This document shows, piece after piece, positions 1-8,515 of a stretch of 64,000 bases of DNA (its first letter is position 1; every line of letters starts with the position of its first letter). The notes under the pieces are model-generated. The model saw only the letters and a program-made list of their open reading frames with translations. It was not told where the DNA came from and did no database searches. Source of the stretch: Paenibacillus sp. FSL H8-0079 (GTDB lineage Bacteria > Bacillota > Bacilli > Paenibacillales > Paenibacillaceae); NCBI RefSeq assembly GCF_037991315.1, contig NZ_CP150300.1, positions 3,534,001 to 3,598,000 on the forward strand, given 5' to 3'. A program made the position numbers and the translations under genes.

Positions 1-195
1 CCTCGCAATCCGGATATTGCCCTTAGCGTCAATACTTCGTTCATCCAGTTTGGTTTTGCACTGGGATCTGGATTAGGCGGGTTTGTCATCAGTCGTACAT
101 CTGTCTTTTACTTGAATTGGCTGGGTTTTGCTGCTGTGAGTATAGCCTTTCTTCTTGCCATTTTATTATTTAAGAGAAGGAGAAGTGAGATTTGA
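1..195 (+). CDS. MFS transporter, C-terminal end (partial)
   Basis: The window opens inside this gene; the last 64 codons are open and end in TGA. The visible peptide has two hydrophobic stretches rich in Gly/Ala/Phe separated by a short polar turn and closes with a basic tail (KRRRSEI), which is the usual pattern for transmembrane helices 11 and 12 and the cytoplasmic end of a 12-helix major facilitator permease. The PRNPDIALSVNTSF stretch before the helices resembles drug/sugar exporters of the AraJ/YdhP type, but that is inference from a short fragment. A strong hairpin terminator follows directly. Substrate cannot be told. Confidence 0.6.
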   Translation, partial: PRNPDIALSVNTSFIQFGFALGSGLGGFVISRTSVFYLNWLGFAAVSIAFLLAILLFKRRRSEI

Positions 196-198
196 ATA

Positions 199-241
199 AA
201 AAAAGCCCTTCTCTTCTTTCATTCGAAGAGAAGGGCTTTTC
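199..241. terminator. Bidirectional intrinsic terminator
   Basis: AAAAAAAGCCCTTCTC and GAGAAGGGCTTTT form a long GC-containing stem with A-run and T-run flanks, so it can stop the + strand MFS transcript and the - strand phosphatase transcript. Confidence 0.9.
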
Positions 242-253
242 CTGAATATTGGA

Positions 254-1612
254 TTACTGATGCTTTCTAAGAATATCGAATATGATCTTTGCGTTATCTG
301 TATTGTCGATCAACCCGGAGAATCGATGACTTGCAGGACCGTAGGCATAGACTGGAACATCTTCTCCTGTATGTCCACCTGTTGTCCAGCCCGTAAACGA
401 ACGGTTATCAATAATCGCTTCAATAGCATTATCAATCTTCGTTACATCCACACTTTGGGCTGCTTCTTTCACCGATTGAATCTCTTCAGCCTTTAACTCC
501 AGTTTCAGATAACTTTTCAAAGTTTCTTCAACCGAAGCACCTTTCGCAATTTGCGCTGCCATGAAGTCTGGCGTACGCAGTGCAGCTTTGATCGGATCTA
601 CGAAGAAGTTGTATTCTCCATCTTTTCCTAGCGTAAGTCCTCCTGTGGAGTGGTCTGCAGTAGCTACGACAAGCGTTTCACCGTCTTTTTTGGCGAAATC
701 AATGGCTGCCTGAAATGCTGCTGCAAAATCTTCCATCTCACTCATCGCGCCAACGATATCATTATCATGTCCTGCCCAGTCGATCTGGCTGCCTTCAACC
801 ATAAGGAAGAAACCTTTGTCGTTAGAGCTAAGGCGATCAATAGCTGTATTGGTCATCTCGGCCAATGATGGAGTTGCGTCAGTTCGATCAATCAGCTTGT
901 CCAAGCCTCCATCCGCGAACAGTCCAAGTACTTGTTGATTCTTATCGGCAAGTAGAGCGGAGCGATCCGTCACATAGCTGAAGCCAGCCTTCTGGAACTC
1001 CTTGGTCAGGTCACGGCCCTCGCGTACAAAATTGGATTTTCCTCCTCCTAGGAGCACATCAACCTTATGCTTGCCATTAATCAACTCATCATAGTAATCA
1101 TCCGCAATGGCATCCATGTTTTTCCGGCTAATGTCATGGGCACCGAATGCAGCTGGTGTGGCATGAGTAATCTCCGATGTAGCCACGAGCCCCGTAGATT
1201 TCCCGTTTTCTTTTGCCTGTTCCAGTACGGTTTTGACTTCTTTCTGTTCAGGATCTACAGCAATGGCCGCATTATAGGTTTTTACGCCTGCCGACATAGC
1301 CGTTGCTGCGGAAGCGGAATCCGTCACATTTTGCTTGTCATCATCCGGATAGGTCATTTGTGCCCCTACCAGATAAGGGTCAAATACAGTTTTGTCCATG
1401 CCTTTCGTCGAAGGATCATCCTTCATATAACGGTAGGCGGAAGTATAAGAGGTTCCCATACCATCCCCAATGAGGAAGATGATGTTCTTGACTTGTTTTT
1501 TCTCCACACTTACGGCTTGAACCGCACTTGCTTGTCCGGCTGACCAGAGAGTAGAAGCCGATACAGCTAGAGTCAACGCTACCGCTGGTAGTACTCTTTT
1601 GGATAATTTCAC
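254..1612 (-). CDS. Secreted alkaline phosphatase (PhoA family)
   Basis: Hydrolyses phosphomonoesters outside the cell to release phosphate. The 452-residue length fits Bacillus PhoA/PhoB. A Sec signal peptide covers about residues 1-30 (basic start, hydrophobic core, AXA-like end GQASA). Metal site motif IGDGMG includes Asp50; the nucleophile sits in VTDSASA (Ser99); later motifs HATPAAF, ATADHSTGG and GGHTGEDVPV carry the zinc and magnesium ligands expected of the family. The start is GTG at 1612, chosen because GAGGAGG lies just upstream on the minus strand (about 1619-1625). It is divergent from the GH43 gene. The upstream region has TTTACA/TTAATG-like hexamers that could be PhoP boxes, but the match is weak. 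Enzyme family is certain; phosphate regulation is inference. Confidence 0.95.
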   Translation of the reverse strand: MKLSKRVLPAVALTLAVSASTLWSAGQASAVQAVSVEKKQVKNIIFLIGDGMGTSYTSAYRYMKDDPSTKGMDKTVFDPYLVGAQMTYPDDDKQNVTDSASAATAMSAGVKTYNAAIAVDPEQKEVKTVLEQAKENGKSTGLVATSEITHATPAAFGAHDISRKNMDAIADDYYDELINGKHKVDVLLGGGKSNFVREGRDLTKEFQKAGFSYVTDRSALLADKNQQVLGLFADGGLDKLIDRTDATPSLAEMTNTAIDRLSSNDKGFFLMVEGSQIDWAGHDNDIVGAMSEMEDFAAAFQAAIDFAKKDGETLVVATADHSTGGLTLGKDGEYNFFVDPIKAALRTPDFMAAQIAKGASVEETLKSYLKLELKAEEIQSVKEAAQSVDVTKIDNAIEAIIDNRSFTGWTTGGHTGEDVPVYAYGPASHRFSGLIDNTDNAKIIFDILRKHQ

Positions 1613-1806
1613 AATAATTCCTCCTCGTTATATCTCAAACATGAATGCATGAATCTATACTCATTTGTTCAACATTAAGAAGATTATCATTTATTTGTAA
1701 ATAATAACCAGTATTTTTGTATACTTGAGGTAAAAACAAAATAAGGAGGTTCCTTCATTACTGTACAAAAATATACTCATCCCCGTGTTTTTGAAGTATG
1801 ATAAAA

Positions 1807-1822
1807 CATAGTAGAACGCTTT
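1807..1822. promoter_or_regulatory. Weak cre-like half-site
   Basis: The stretch GTAGAACGCTTTCA matches the right half of the CcpA cre consensus (CG then TNWCA) but misses the left half. Position upstream of a sugar hydrolase makes catabolite repression plausible only. Confidence 0.2.
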
Positions 1823-1877
1823 CATTCTTGTATTACGACTATCAAAAATCAACTTCATTATCAGGAGGCTCTTACCA

Positions 1878-3692
1878 TTGACTAAAACAACTCCAAATTA
1901 TGCTGGATATCTTTTTGTACATTTTATTGGTGAACAACCCGACGGAGAGCAAGTTTATTTCTCCTATAGCGAAGACGGCCTTCACTGGAAGGACCTTCAT
2001 GGTGGATTGCCCGTACTGTTTTCCGACCTTGGAGAAAAGGGCGTACGGGACCCGTTTCTGGTTCGTTCGGTCAAGGAAAATAAATTTTATCTGATCGCTA
2101 CGGATCTCCGCATTGCAAGCGACAAAGGATGGACTCATGCCGTTCACGCCGGGAGCCGTGATGTGATTGTGTGGGAATCTAGTAATCTTGTGAACTGGTC
2201 ATCCCCATGGAACGTTACATTGGGTGTTGAAGGTGCGGGATGCGTCTGGGCACCCGAAGCGGTGTATGACGAAGCAGCAGAGGAGTTTCTAGTGTTCTGG
2301 GCTTCTGCGACTCAAGAGCCCCAAGAGCATGAACGAAAGCAGAAAATTTATAGCGCGCGTACAAAAGACTTTCGTACGTTTTCCGCATCTGAAAAGTACA
2401 TAGAGCGGGATAACCATATTATCGACACAACGATTCTCCCTTCTGCCGGCACTTACTATCGGTACTCCAAGGATGAAACGACCAAAAACATTCGGGTCGA
2501 AAAGGGGGCTTCACTCGATAAGGATGCATTCGTTCCGCTTCAAGCTCCAGTACTGGAGGCCTTGGCAGGTGTTGAGGGACCTCAAATCTTCAAATTCAAT
2601 GATCGGGAGGAATGGTGCCTGATTGTTGATCGTTTTGCAGAGGGGAAAGGTTATCTTCCTCTCCTGACTACAGATCTGGGAAGCGGAGAATTCCGGATTG
2701 TACCTGAAGGTGAGTTCGATATGGGAACGACGCAAAAGCGGCATGGGAGCGTCCTGCCAATCACTGCCGAGGAATGCAGCCGGTTGCTAGCGGCTTTCGG
2801 AGACGGCCATCAGGTGCTTCCCGGACAATATGCCGATCCTGATGTCACATGGTTTGAGGATCGTTACTATATGTATCCGACAACAGATGGCTTCGATGGT
2901 TGGTCGGGAACACAGTTCAAAGTATTTTCTTCTCTTGACCTGAAGCATTGGCATGACGAAGGCGTTATACTCGATCTGGGAACAGACGATGTAATCTGGG
3001 CAACCGGGAATGCTTGGGCACCTACGATTGCCACCCGAAACGGGAAATTCTACTTTTACTTCTGTGGCAAAATGCTTAACGACGAAAGTGCCATCGGCGT
3101 TGCTGTGGCGAATAAACCGACAGGTCCATTTGTCGCCGAAGCGCAGCCTTTAATCACAATGGAGCAGTTGAAACGACTGGGCATCTCCATGGGTCAGGCT
3201 ATTGATCCTTCCATCTATGTCGAAGATGACGGGAGGACGTACCTGTTATTTGGCAATGGACATGCAGCGATTGTTGAGCTTGAAGATGATATGACAAGTG
3301 TAGTAGAGGAAACGATAAGCAATCTGGCAGGCTTGCATGACTTTCGTGAGGCTGTAACCGTTCTAAAGCATGGTGGACTATATCACTTTACGTGGTCCTG
3401 TGATGATACGGGCAGCGAAGACTATCATGTGAATTACGGTACGTCAGAGCAGCTATACGGTCCGATTACCTATCGATACCCGATCCTGAGCAAAAATGTC
3501 GAGAAGGGAATGCTGGGCACAGGTCATCACTGTATATTTAAAGAACCGGAAACCGGCCAATACCGAATTGCCTATCACCGTTTTGTCACGCCACTGTCCA
3601 GATTTTCCTCTGGAAAGGGATATCATCGCGAAATATGTATAGCTCCGCTTCTTTTCGGTAAGGACGGACTGTTGCAGCCGGTAATTCTCTAA
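1878..3692 (+). CDS. GH43-like glycosidase with two beta-propeller domains, cytoplasmic
   Basis: Predicted arabinofuranosidase/xylosidase-type enzyme acting on plant oligosaccharides. No signal peptide is present, so it probably works on imported oligomers. Residues about 5-285 form one GH43/GH32-superfamily propeller (RDPFLVR, VWAPEAV, YEIRDNHIIDTTI-like region), and about 312-604 a second, canonical GH43 domain with YADPDVTWFEDRYYMYPTT (Asp320 as likely general base), NAWAPT, and IDPSIYVEDDGRTYLLFGN. Each domain has its own WAP and DPS/DTT-type motif. Start is TTG at 1878, with AGGAGG at 1863-1868. It is monocistronic. Which domain is catalytic, and the sugar specificity, cannot be decided from sequence alone. 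Confidence 0.85.
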   Translation: MTKTTPNYAGYLFVHFIGEQPDGEQVYFSYSEDGLHWKDLHGGLPVLFSDLGEKGVRDPFLVRSVKENKFYLIATDLRIASDKGWTHAVHAGSRDVIVWESSNLVNWSSPWNVTLGVEGAGCVWAPEAVYDEAAEEFLVFWASATQEPQEHERKQKIYSARTKDFRTFSASEKYIERDNHIIDTTILPSAGTYYRYSKDETTKNIRVEKGASLDKDAFVPLQAPVLEALAGVEGPQIFKFNDREEWCLIVDRFAEGKGYLPLLTTDLGSGEFRIVPEGEFDMGTTQKRHGSVLPITAEECSRLLAAFGDGHQVLPGQYADPDVTWFEDRYYMYPTTDGFDGWSGTQFKVFSSLDLKHWHDEGVILDLGTDDVIWATGNAWAPTIATRNGKFYFYFCGKMLNDESAIGVAVANKPTGPFVAEAQPLITMEQLKRLGISMGQAIDPSIYVEDDGRTYLLFGNGHAAIVELEDDMTSVVEETISNLAGLHDFREAVTVLKHGGLYHFTWSCDDTGSEDYHVNYGTSEQLYGPITYRYPILSKNVEKGMLGTGHHCIFKEPETGQYRIAYHRFVTPLSRFSSGKGYHREICIAPLLFGKDGLLQPVIL

Positions 3693-3710
3693 CGTGAGTC
3701 GTTCAGATGA

Positions 3711-3872
3711 ATCTCAACTGACGAAGACCTTCCGCGCGACAATAAAGCGTTCGAGCAGACTTGCCGGAAGCTGAACGTAATGTATCTCGATATGTATTTG
3801 ATTCATTTCGCTGGTCCACATTACGCAAACTCCTGGAAGGCGATGGAAGACTTATACGACAAGATAGTTTAA
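3711..3872 (+). pseudogene. Aldo/keto reductase remnant
   Basis: An open stretch following a stop reads AFEQTCRKLNVMYLDMYLIH, then FAGPHYANSWKAMEDLYDKIV and stop. This matches the central part of aldo/keto reductases, where the typical text is an [20 protein letters not shown]-like strand-helix followed by WKALEELY. The N-terminal catalytic tetrad and the C-terminal half are absent, so it is a decayed fragment, not a functional enzyme. Confidence 0.7.
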
Positions 3873-3947
3873 TCATGGTAGAGAAATAGATGCCATTCGA
3901 ATATATCTCTTAAAATCCTTGTACGGTATGACCAAATCACATAGAAA

Positions 3948-3996
3948 AATCACTAACAAACGCCGACTTCGATAGCAGGAGTTTGTTAGTGATTTC
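3948..3996. terminator. Hairpin terminator
   Basis: AATCACTAACAAAC (3949 on) pairs with GTTTGTTAGTGATT (3981-3994) around a 19-nt loop, with A-run and T-rich flanks. It separates the + strand remnant from the convergent hydrolase gene. Confidence 0.75.
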
Positions 3997-4062
3997 ATCT
4001 GTTTGAAAAATATCTCTGATCCCATGCAGATTACAGGGTTTCACAATTCAATATCATATCTT

Positions 4063-4821
4063 TTAAATAGTGTAAGATTCTCCATCTTCAGGTACAAAGA
4101 CGTTATCTGAAATACCTTTTTCATCCACAAATCTTTTCAATTCTCCTCTGGACAGTGTCCAGTGATTTACAGCTTCCATGTGCACAGAAATAATTTTAGC
4201 GTTAGGAGCCGCTTTGCTGACTTCATAAATATCATCTTTCCCCATAACAAGTGAGCCCATTTGAAGGAATTGATTGTCCCCGCCATTAACAACAATGACA
4301 TCCGGTTTGTACGTATTTAGTACTTCATGAATAGCTTCATACCATACTGTATCGCCAGCCACGTACAATGTTTTCTCACTGGAATGCTTGAAAACAACTC
4401 CGCAAACTAATCCAGCCATTTTCAAGATTTCTCCTCTTCCGTGTTCGCCTGGAGTCTTAATCAGCCGGATACCATTGAATGCCGTGTCTTCCTGAAGTAC
4501 CTCAACATTAGTGAAACCATCTTTTTGCACAATATCAGCATCTTCCTGATTTTGAACGAACACTTTAATTTCTTTAGGGATGACTTTCTTGGCTACCTCA
4601 TCATAGTGATCCAAATGAAGGTGAGTAAGAATAACTGCGTCCAGGTTATTTAACAGGCTTTCAATAGATACGGGAAGATCGACCACTGGATTTTGGTCTT
4701 CTCTTATAGAATTAGGAAATGCAGGGTATGCCCCTTTTTCAGCCAAGAATGGATCAACTAAAAATTTGTATCCTGCATATTCAACCACAATGGTTGCATT
4801 TCGAATTTGTTGTATTTTCAT
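4063..4821 (-). CDS. Metallo-beta-lactamase-fold hydrolase (UlaG-like)
   Basis: A 252-residue soluble protein of the MBL superfamily. The metal motif HLHLDHYDE is preceded by strand VILTH; further ligands are in GEHGRGE, LYVAGDTVWY (the Asp bridging ligand) and SVHMEAVNHW. This short, single-domain layout with an early HxHxDH is typical of the UlaG/YtkL-type group that acts on phosphodiester, lactone or unknown substrates. Start ATG at 4821 has GGGAG about 9 bases upstream. It is monocistronic, in an AT-rich stretch. Substrate unknown. Confidence 0.85.
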   Translation of the reverse strand: MKIQQIRNATIVVEYAGYKFLVDPFLAEKGAYPAFPNSIREDQNPVVDLPVSIESLLNNLDAVILTHLHLDHYDEVAKKVIPKEIKVFVQNQEDADIVQKDGFTNVEVLQEDTAFNGIRLIKTPGEHGRGEILKMAGLVCGVVFKHSSEKTLYVAGDTVWYEAIHEVLNTYKPDVIVVNGGDNQFLQMGSLVMGKDDIYEVSKAAPNAKIISVHMEAVNHWTLSRGELKRFVDEKGISDNVFVPEDGESYTI

Positions 4822-5155
4822 TTTTTTAAGCTCCCTTTTCTGTATATTCTTTTATAGTCTACACATTCAATTCAGACGAATACATAAATTAATTCAAGTG
4901 TTTTTGAAGTTTTAGTTTATTTTTGAAAGTATGTTTGACCGTTAGATATTCTATTACGTTCATTATGCAAATTCTATTTTTACATAAACTTTCAACTTTA
5001 AAGCAAAAGCGCCAAATTACTTTATTCTTTCTATGTAACAATGGATTGAGAAAGTATACATTTATTTGGTATGCAATCGAGAGCGATCTACATTCAACAT
5101 AAAAGATTATCCTCTCTATCAATTTTGCATGAAAATAGTATATTGAGGTGAAATT
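4822..5155. other. AT-rich divergent intergenic region
   Basis: Lies between the divergent MBL-fold and luciferase-like genes. Very AT-rich and should hold both promoters; the RBS of the right-hand gene is TTGAGGTG just before 5156. No convincing operator, RNA or small gene was seen. Confidence 0.4.
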
Positions 5156-6169
5156 ATGAAAAAATTTGATATATCTGTCTTGTCTGTTGCTCCATTAAGA
5201 CAAGGCGAAACAATGAAAGAAGGAATTGATACCGCAGTATCTTTAGCTAAGGCTGTCGATGGAATGGGATATAAACGTATTTGGTTTGCAGAACACCATA
5301 ATCATGATGCATATGCAAGTGCAGCTGTCGTCTCAATTGTACAGCACATACTATCAAACACAGAGGAAATTCGTGTGGGTTCAGGTGGTATTATGTTACC
5401 TAATCACTCACCTTTAGTTGTAGCGGAGCAGTTCGGAACTCTTGAAACGTTGTATCCGGATCGCGTAGATTTAGCATTAGGGCGTGCACCTGGCACGGAT
5501 CAAAAAACTGCTGAAGTGATTCGACGGTCAAACCATAATGGTGTATTTTTCTTCGAACGAGAAGTAAAAGAGATATTGCAATATGTAGGAAATGAGAGCG
5601 TTCAAGGGGAGATTCGTGCTTATCCAGGTATCGGAACGAATGTGCCCCTTTTTGTATTAGGCTCCTCTATAGGTTCGGCTAAAATCGCCGCAAATCTTGG
5701 CTTACCTTATGTATTTGGTGCACAATTCGCACCTCACGATATGAGTGAAGCGCTAACTATTTATCGTGAAAACTTCAAACCGTCTGCTTATCTGCAGGAA
5801 CCTTATGTGATGGCTTGTATCTGTGTGATCGCGGCTGATTCAGTAGAGGAGGCTACACTCATTTCTTCGAGTCATTTGCAAGTATGTATCGATATTTATA
5901 CAAATAATTTAAGTCAGCTTGTTCCGCCGACAGAAAACTTCCTACAATCTTTAACTCAAGCTGAACTGGACGTTATATACCATCGACTAGGGTATACCAT
6001 TCTGGGTGACGCGTACACTCTTCGGCGTGATTTGATTAAATTTCAGCAGACGTATCAAGTAGATGAACTCATTGTGATATCGAACATTTACGAATCTACA
6101 AAGGAAATTCATTCTTATGAGATTTTAAAAAGCGTTGTTGATGAATTATCTGATCAAAAAGTGACCTGA
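5156..6169 (+). CDS. LLM-class flavin-dependent monooxygenase (MsnO8/YvbT-like)
   Basis: A 337-residue luciferase-like TIM-barrel protein that uses reduced flavin to oxidise an unknown substrate. Family signatures are YKRIWFAEHHNHDAYA near residues 39-54, IRVGSGGIMLPNHSPLVVAEQFGTLE-type text around 80-100, and DLALGRAPGTD around 105-115, the arrangement of the small MsnO8-type single-domain group. RBS GAGGTG precedes ATG 5156. It is AT-rich compared with sugar genes further along. Downstream lay a bidirectional terminator that has since been split by an insertion sequence (see 6202-7915), so its transcript now runs into the element. Confidence 0.9.
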   Translation: MKKFDISVLSVAPLRQGETMKEGIDTAVSLAKAVDGMGYKRIWFAEHHNHDAYASAAVVSIVQHILSNTEEIRVGSGGIMLPNHSPLVVAEQFGTLETLYPDRVDLALGRAPGTDQKTAEVIRRSNHNGVFFFEREVKEILQYVGNESVQGEIRAYPGIGTNVPLFVLGSSIGSAKIAANLGLPYVFGAQFAPHDMSEALTIYRENFKPSAYLQEPYVMACICVIAADSVEEATLISSSHLQVCIDIYTNNLSQLVPPTENFLQSLTQAELDVIYHRLGYTILGDAYTLRRDLIKFQQTYQVDELIVISNIYESTKEIHSYEILKSVVDELSDQKVT

Positions 6170-6222
6170 ACTAAGTTGATGCCGTCATTTGTGAAATAAC
6201 AATAATTCCAGAAAGAAAGCCG

Positions 6223-6233
6223 GTCTCAATGGG
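6223..6233. repeat. Target-site duplication, left copy
   Basis: GTCTCAATGGG directly precedes the left IS end and is repeated exactly at 7883-7893. Confidence 0.95.
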
Positions 6234-6283
6234 CAATGTCATTAAGTTTAGCTCAAAGACAAAACTGAGAATAAAATGAAATC

Positions 6284-6325
6284 TGAAACGGCATGGGAAA
6301 AAGTCCCGTGTCGTTTGTTTTTTTG
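6284..6325 (+). terminator. Terminator inside the left IS end
   Basis: AAACGGCATGGGA pairs with TCCCGTGTCGTTT (two G-U pairs) and is followed by a T-run. On the + strand it would stop reading from the luciferase-like gene into the element. Confidence 0.75.
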
Positions 6326-6401
6326 TGTATGCAAGAAAAAAAGCGTACAACAAACAAACGGATGGATGATCCGCTAAAAAAAGTGTTCATACGAACCGAA
6401 T

Positions 6402-7724
6402 TTATGCTACTCTGTAGACGAAGCTAACCGATGATTTATAACGTATTTTGCGCGTATTTTGCTGCCCTGGTCGAATGGGTCGAATCGGCAAAACGTTTTT
6501 GCGAATCAGTGCTTCAACATCGGGCGGGGGGTCATCGTCTCTTGAGCGCAGGAAATGTCTACAAACATGAACGGCAACCGTGAAGTTGACTTGGTAGTGG
6601 TACTGTTTAGCTTTTTGGGAAATGACGACGTGCGAGGTCAGCATTTCTGCAAAATTGTACATGATCATTCTTGCAAAAATCTCTTGGATGACGGACTCTC
6701 GTCTCTTTGCGTGAAAATGGGTCAGACCGACGGTGTATTTTAATGCCCTGAACGAGGTTTCAATTCCCCACCGCATGTTATAAATGGACCTAAGTTCATC
6801 GGGTGGGAAATCTGCGTCAGATAGATTCGTAATAACGGTCTCATAAGCGCCATTCGGCAGGACAAACCGAACGACTCGAAAAGATATGGGGTAATACAGA
6901 TGCTCCTTCAAATCTAAGAAATCAAAGGTAGACTTAGAAGGGACGAACTTGTACATTTCGGGATGAGCTTTGACCTCTTTGGTTTGTTTTTTAGTAAGCA
7001 CTAGATGAACCTCCTGATCAAATGAACCGCTATCGGGTAAACGCAAGCCCGAGAGAATACCACTGGAGGCCAGATCTTTTACTCGAATGACATAGCTCCA
7101 CCCTTTGCGTTCAATATGTGCGAAATTGTTGTAACTTTCATAACCTCGATCAGCAATGACAATGGTTTTTCCCTCGATGCAGGAACGGTCAACCATATCC
7201 CCTAGCGCTTTTCTTTCATTACTTAATCTTCGCGGTTGAACAATCGCATCCACGTAAAGTCTGTTGCAAAGGTCATAGGTGGCGTTTAAATGCAGCAGAT
7301 TATAGCCTCTTGCTTCCGGTTGACTTTGAAAATAGGTGTCGGTATCCGCAGGGTCAGTGGCGAAATGCAAATCCGAACCGTCAATGGCGAGTAACCGATA
7401 CCCTCGGTAGTTCTTGAGATCCGTATGCGATTGCGTAAATTCTTGAAACAAATATGCCATTGCAGACGGCAAGATTTTATTTCTCTGTTGGACAAAAGCA
7501 GAAGAAGTGGCCGTGTTTACATCATAGCCCTGTGATTCCAAGAGTTCCTTGTATAAACTGTTTCCGCCCATAGAGATCAGTAGTTGCATAACTGTTTCAA
7601 AGGGTAACTTTTTCTTACGGGTAAAATCTTTTTCAGGATTTTTGACATAAAGTGCTGGTGCAACTGACATTTCTCGTATGAGAGAAGTCCGTTTTTCTTT
7701 TAGCGAATTCGCATATTCATTCAT
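6402..7724 (-). CDS. IS4-family DDE transposase
   Basis: Catalyses cut-and-paste movement of the surrounding element. Numbering from the preferred start, the DDE residues are Asp115 in LAIDGSD, Asp192 in VIADRGYES, and Glu322 in MRWGIETSFRALK, the Y-(2)-R-(3)-E-(6)-K signature of IS4 transposases. An N-terminal DNA-binding region covers roughly 1-90. I prefer ATG at 7724 because GAGGGGG lies about 8 bases upstream; an in-frame ATG at 7760 would add 12 residues. No frameshift or stop is present, so the enzyme should be functional. Confidence 0.95.
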   Translation of the reverse strand: MNEYANSLKEKRTSLIREMSVAPALYVKNPEKDFTRKKKLPFETVMQLLISMGGNSLYKELLESQGYDVNTATSSAFVQQRNKILPSAMAYLFQEFTQSHTDLKNYRGYRLLAIDGSDLHFATDPADTDTYFQSQPEARGYNLLHLNATYDLCNRLYVDAIVQPRRLSNERKALGDMVDRSCIEGKTIVIADRGYESYNNFAHIERKGWSYVIRVKDLASSGILSGLRLPDSGSFDQEVHLVLTKKQTKEVKAHPEMYKFVPSKSTFDFLDLKEHLYYPISFRVVRFVLPNGAYETVITNLSDADFPPDELRSIYNMRWGIETSFRALKYTVGLTHFHAKRRESVIQEIFARMIMYNFAEMLTSHVVISQKAKQYHYQVNFTVAVHVCRHFLRSRDDDPPPDVEALIRKNVLPIRPIRPGQQNTRKIRYKSSVSFVYRVA

Positions 7725-7806
7725 TGGCGTAACCCCCTCGTTTTTCAAGGGCTTCGCCACACCTTTTCACCTTCTTGTCAAGTCTTTTTTCTTATTTTGA
7801 CACATA

Positions 7807-7848
7807 AAATAAGCAGGCTATCTTTTCGATAACCTGCTCATTTTATTG
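7807..7848. terminator. Hairpin at the right IS end
   Basis: AGCAGGCTATC and GATAACCTGCT form an 11-bp stem with T-rich flanks on both strands, upstream of the transposase. Such hairpins commonly protect a transposase gene from outside transcription. Confidence 0.7.
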
Positions 7849-7882
7849 ATTTTTGGTCCTGCGCCTTAACTTAATGACATTG

Positions 7883-7893
7883 GTCTCAATGGG
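7883..7893. repeat. Target-site duplication, right copy
   Basis: GTCTCAATGGG, identical to 6223-6233. Confidence 0.95.
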
Positions 7894-7946
7894 TCCCGCT
7901 TTTTTCCTGGAATTATCACATAACTTTGTATTTTTTCACCGAAGCT

Positions 7947-8366
7947 TTAAATATCCAGTTTATTAATAACAGTTGAAATTTTGTAATTGGCATGTTTATT
8001 TAAATCAATTAGAAAATCATTTAGATAGTCATTTGACGGAAACCTGCACTCCAGCATATAACATCCCTCTCCACTAATCCTATAGTTATTTATTATATAG
8101 TTCATTTGTGTCTTTATAAATGAGAGATAAAATTGATGGTTTGTTTCCTTTGTAAATATTGTAATAAAAGCGTGTATATAGCAGCTTAATTTAGCTTGAT
8201 TAACCTTAATGGTATATCCCTCAATAACTCCATTGTCTTCTAATTTCGCTACCCTGGACGCAGTAGCTTGTCCAGTCATATGAATTTTTGTTCCAAGTTC
8301 TCTCATCGTAACTCGACTGTTATTGGCTAATTCATCTAATATTCGACGATCAGTATTGTCTAACAT
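7947..8366 (-). CDS. Lrp/AsnC-family transcriptional regulator
   Basis: A 139-residue protein with an N-terminal winged helix (LDNTDRRILDELANNSRVT, then MRELGTKIHMTGQATASRVAKLE) and a C-terminal RAM-like ligand/oligomerisation domain (about 65-139; GEGCYMLECRF strand). Typical short members sense amino acids and form octamers. It is divergent from the MFS gene at 8516 with about 150 bp between them, so it very likely controls that exporter and itself. Its terminator was split by the neighbouring insertion sequence. Ligand unknown. Confidence 0.9.
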   Translation of the reverse strand: MLDNTDRRILDELANNSRVTMRELGTKIHMTGQATASRVAKLEDNGVIEGYTIKVNQAKLSCYIHAFITIFTKETNHQFYLSFIKTQMNYIINNYRISGEGCYMLECRFPSNDYLNDFLIDLNKHANYKISTVINKLDI

Positions 8367-8515
8367 ATTTATTCCTTTCTTTAATGAATTAATGATCAGA
8401 TATGTTTGATTTTATTTTATCCTCAATGCAACAAGTATAGTCTGAACAATAAACCACGTGCAAATATGTGAATTTGTATAGAATGATAAAACATTAATAA
8501 ATAAGGAGAATCATC

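Larger units (their letters stand above)
6234..7882 (-). mobile_element. Complete IS4-family insertion sequence, 1649 bp
   Basis: Both ends start with CAATGTCATTAAGTT as terminal inverted repeats (6234-6248 and 7868-7882), followed by weaker similarity to about 27 bp. The element is flanked by a perfect 11-bp duplication GTCTCAATGGG (6223-6233, 7883-7893), which is in the size range known for IS231-like members of the IS4 family. It carries one transposase gene on the minus strand, a hairpin near each end, and no passenger gene. Intact ends, matching duplications and an open transposase indicate a recent insertion that may still be active. Confidence 0.95.
6202..7915. terminator. Former bidirectional terminator, split by the IS
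   Basis: The left arm 6202-6223 (begins ATAATTCCAG) and right arm 7894-7915 (ends CTGGAATTAT) form a 22-nt stem with two mismatches and one G-U pair once the IS is removed. The insertion lies in the loop. Originally it would have served the convergent luciferase-like and Lrp genes. Confidence 0.75.

Noticed and set aside
1690..1720. Fur-like or Pho-box-like AT motifs before the phosphatase
   Set aside because: Only one half-match (ATGATAATC) and irregular TTTACA/TTAATG spacing; not strong enough to call.
4063..4821. Quorum-quenching lactonase
   Set aside because: HxHxDH is present, but length and later motifs fit the UlaG-like group better than AiiA-type lactonases.
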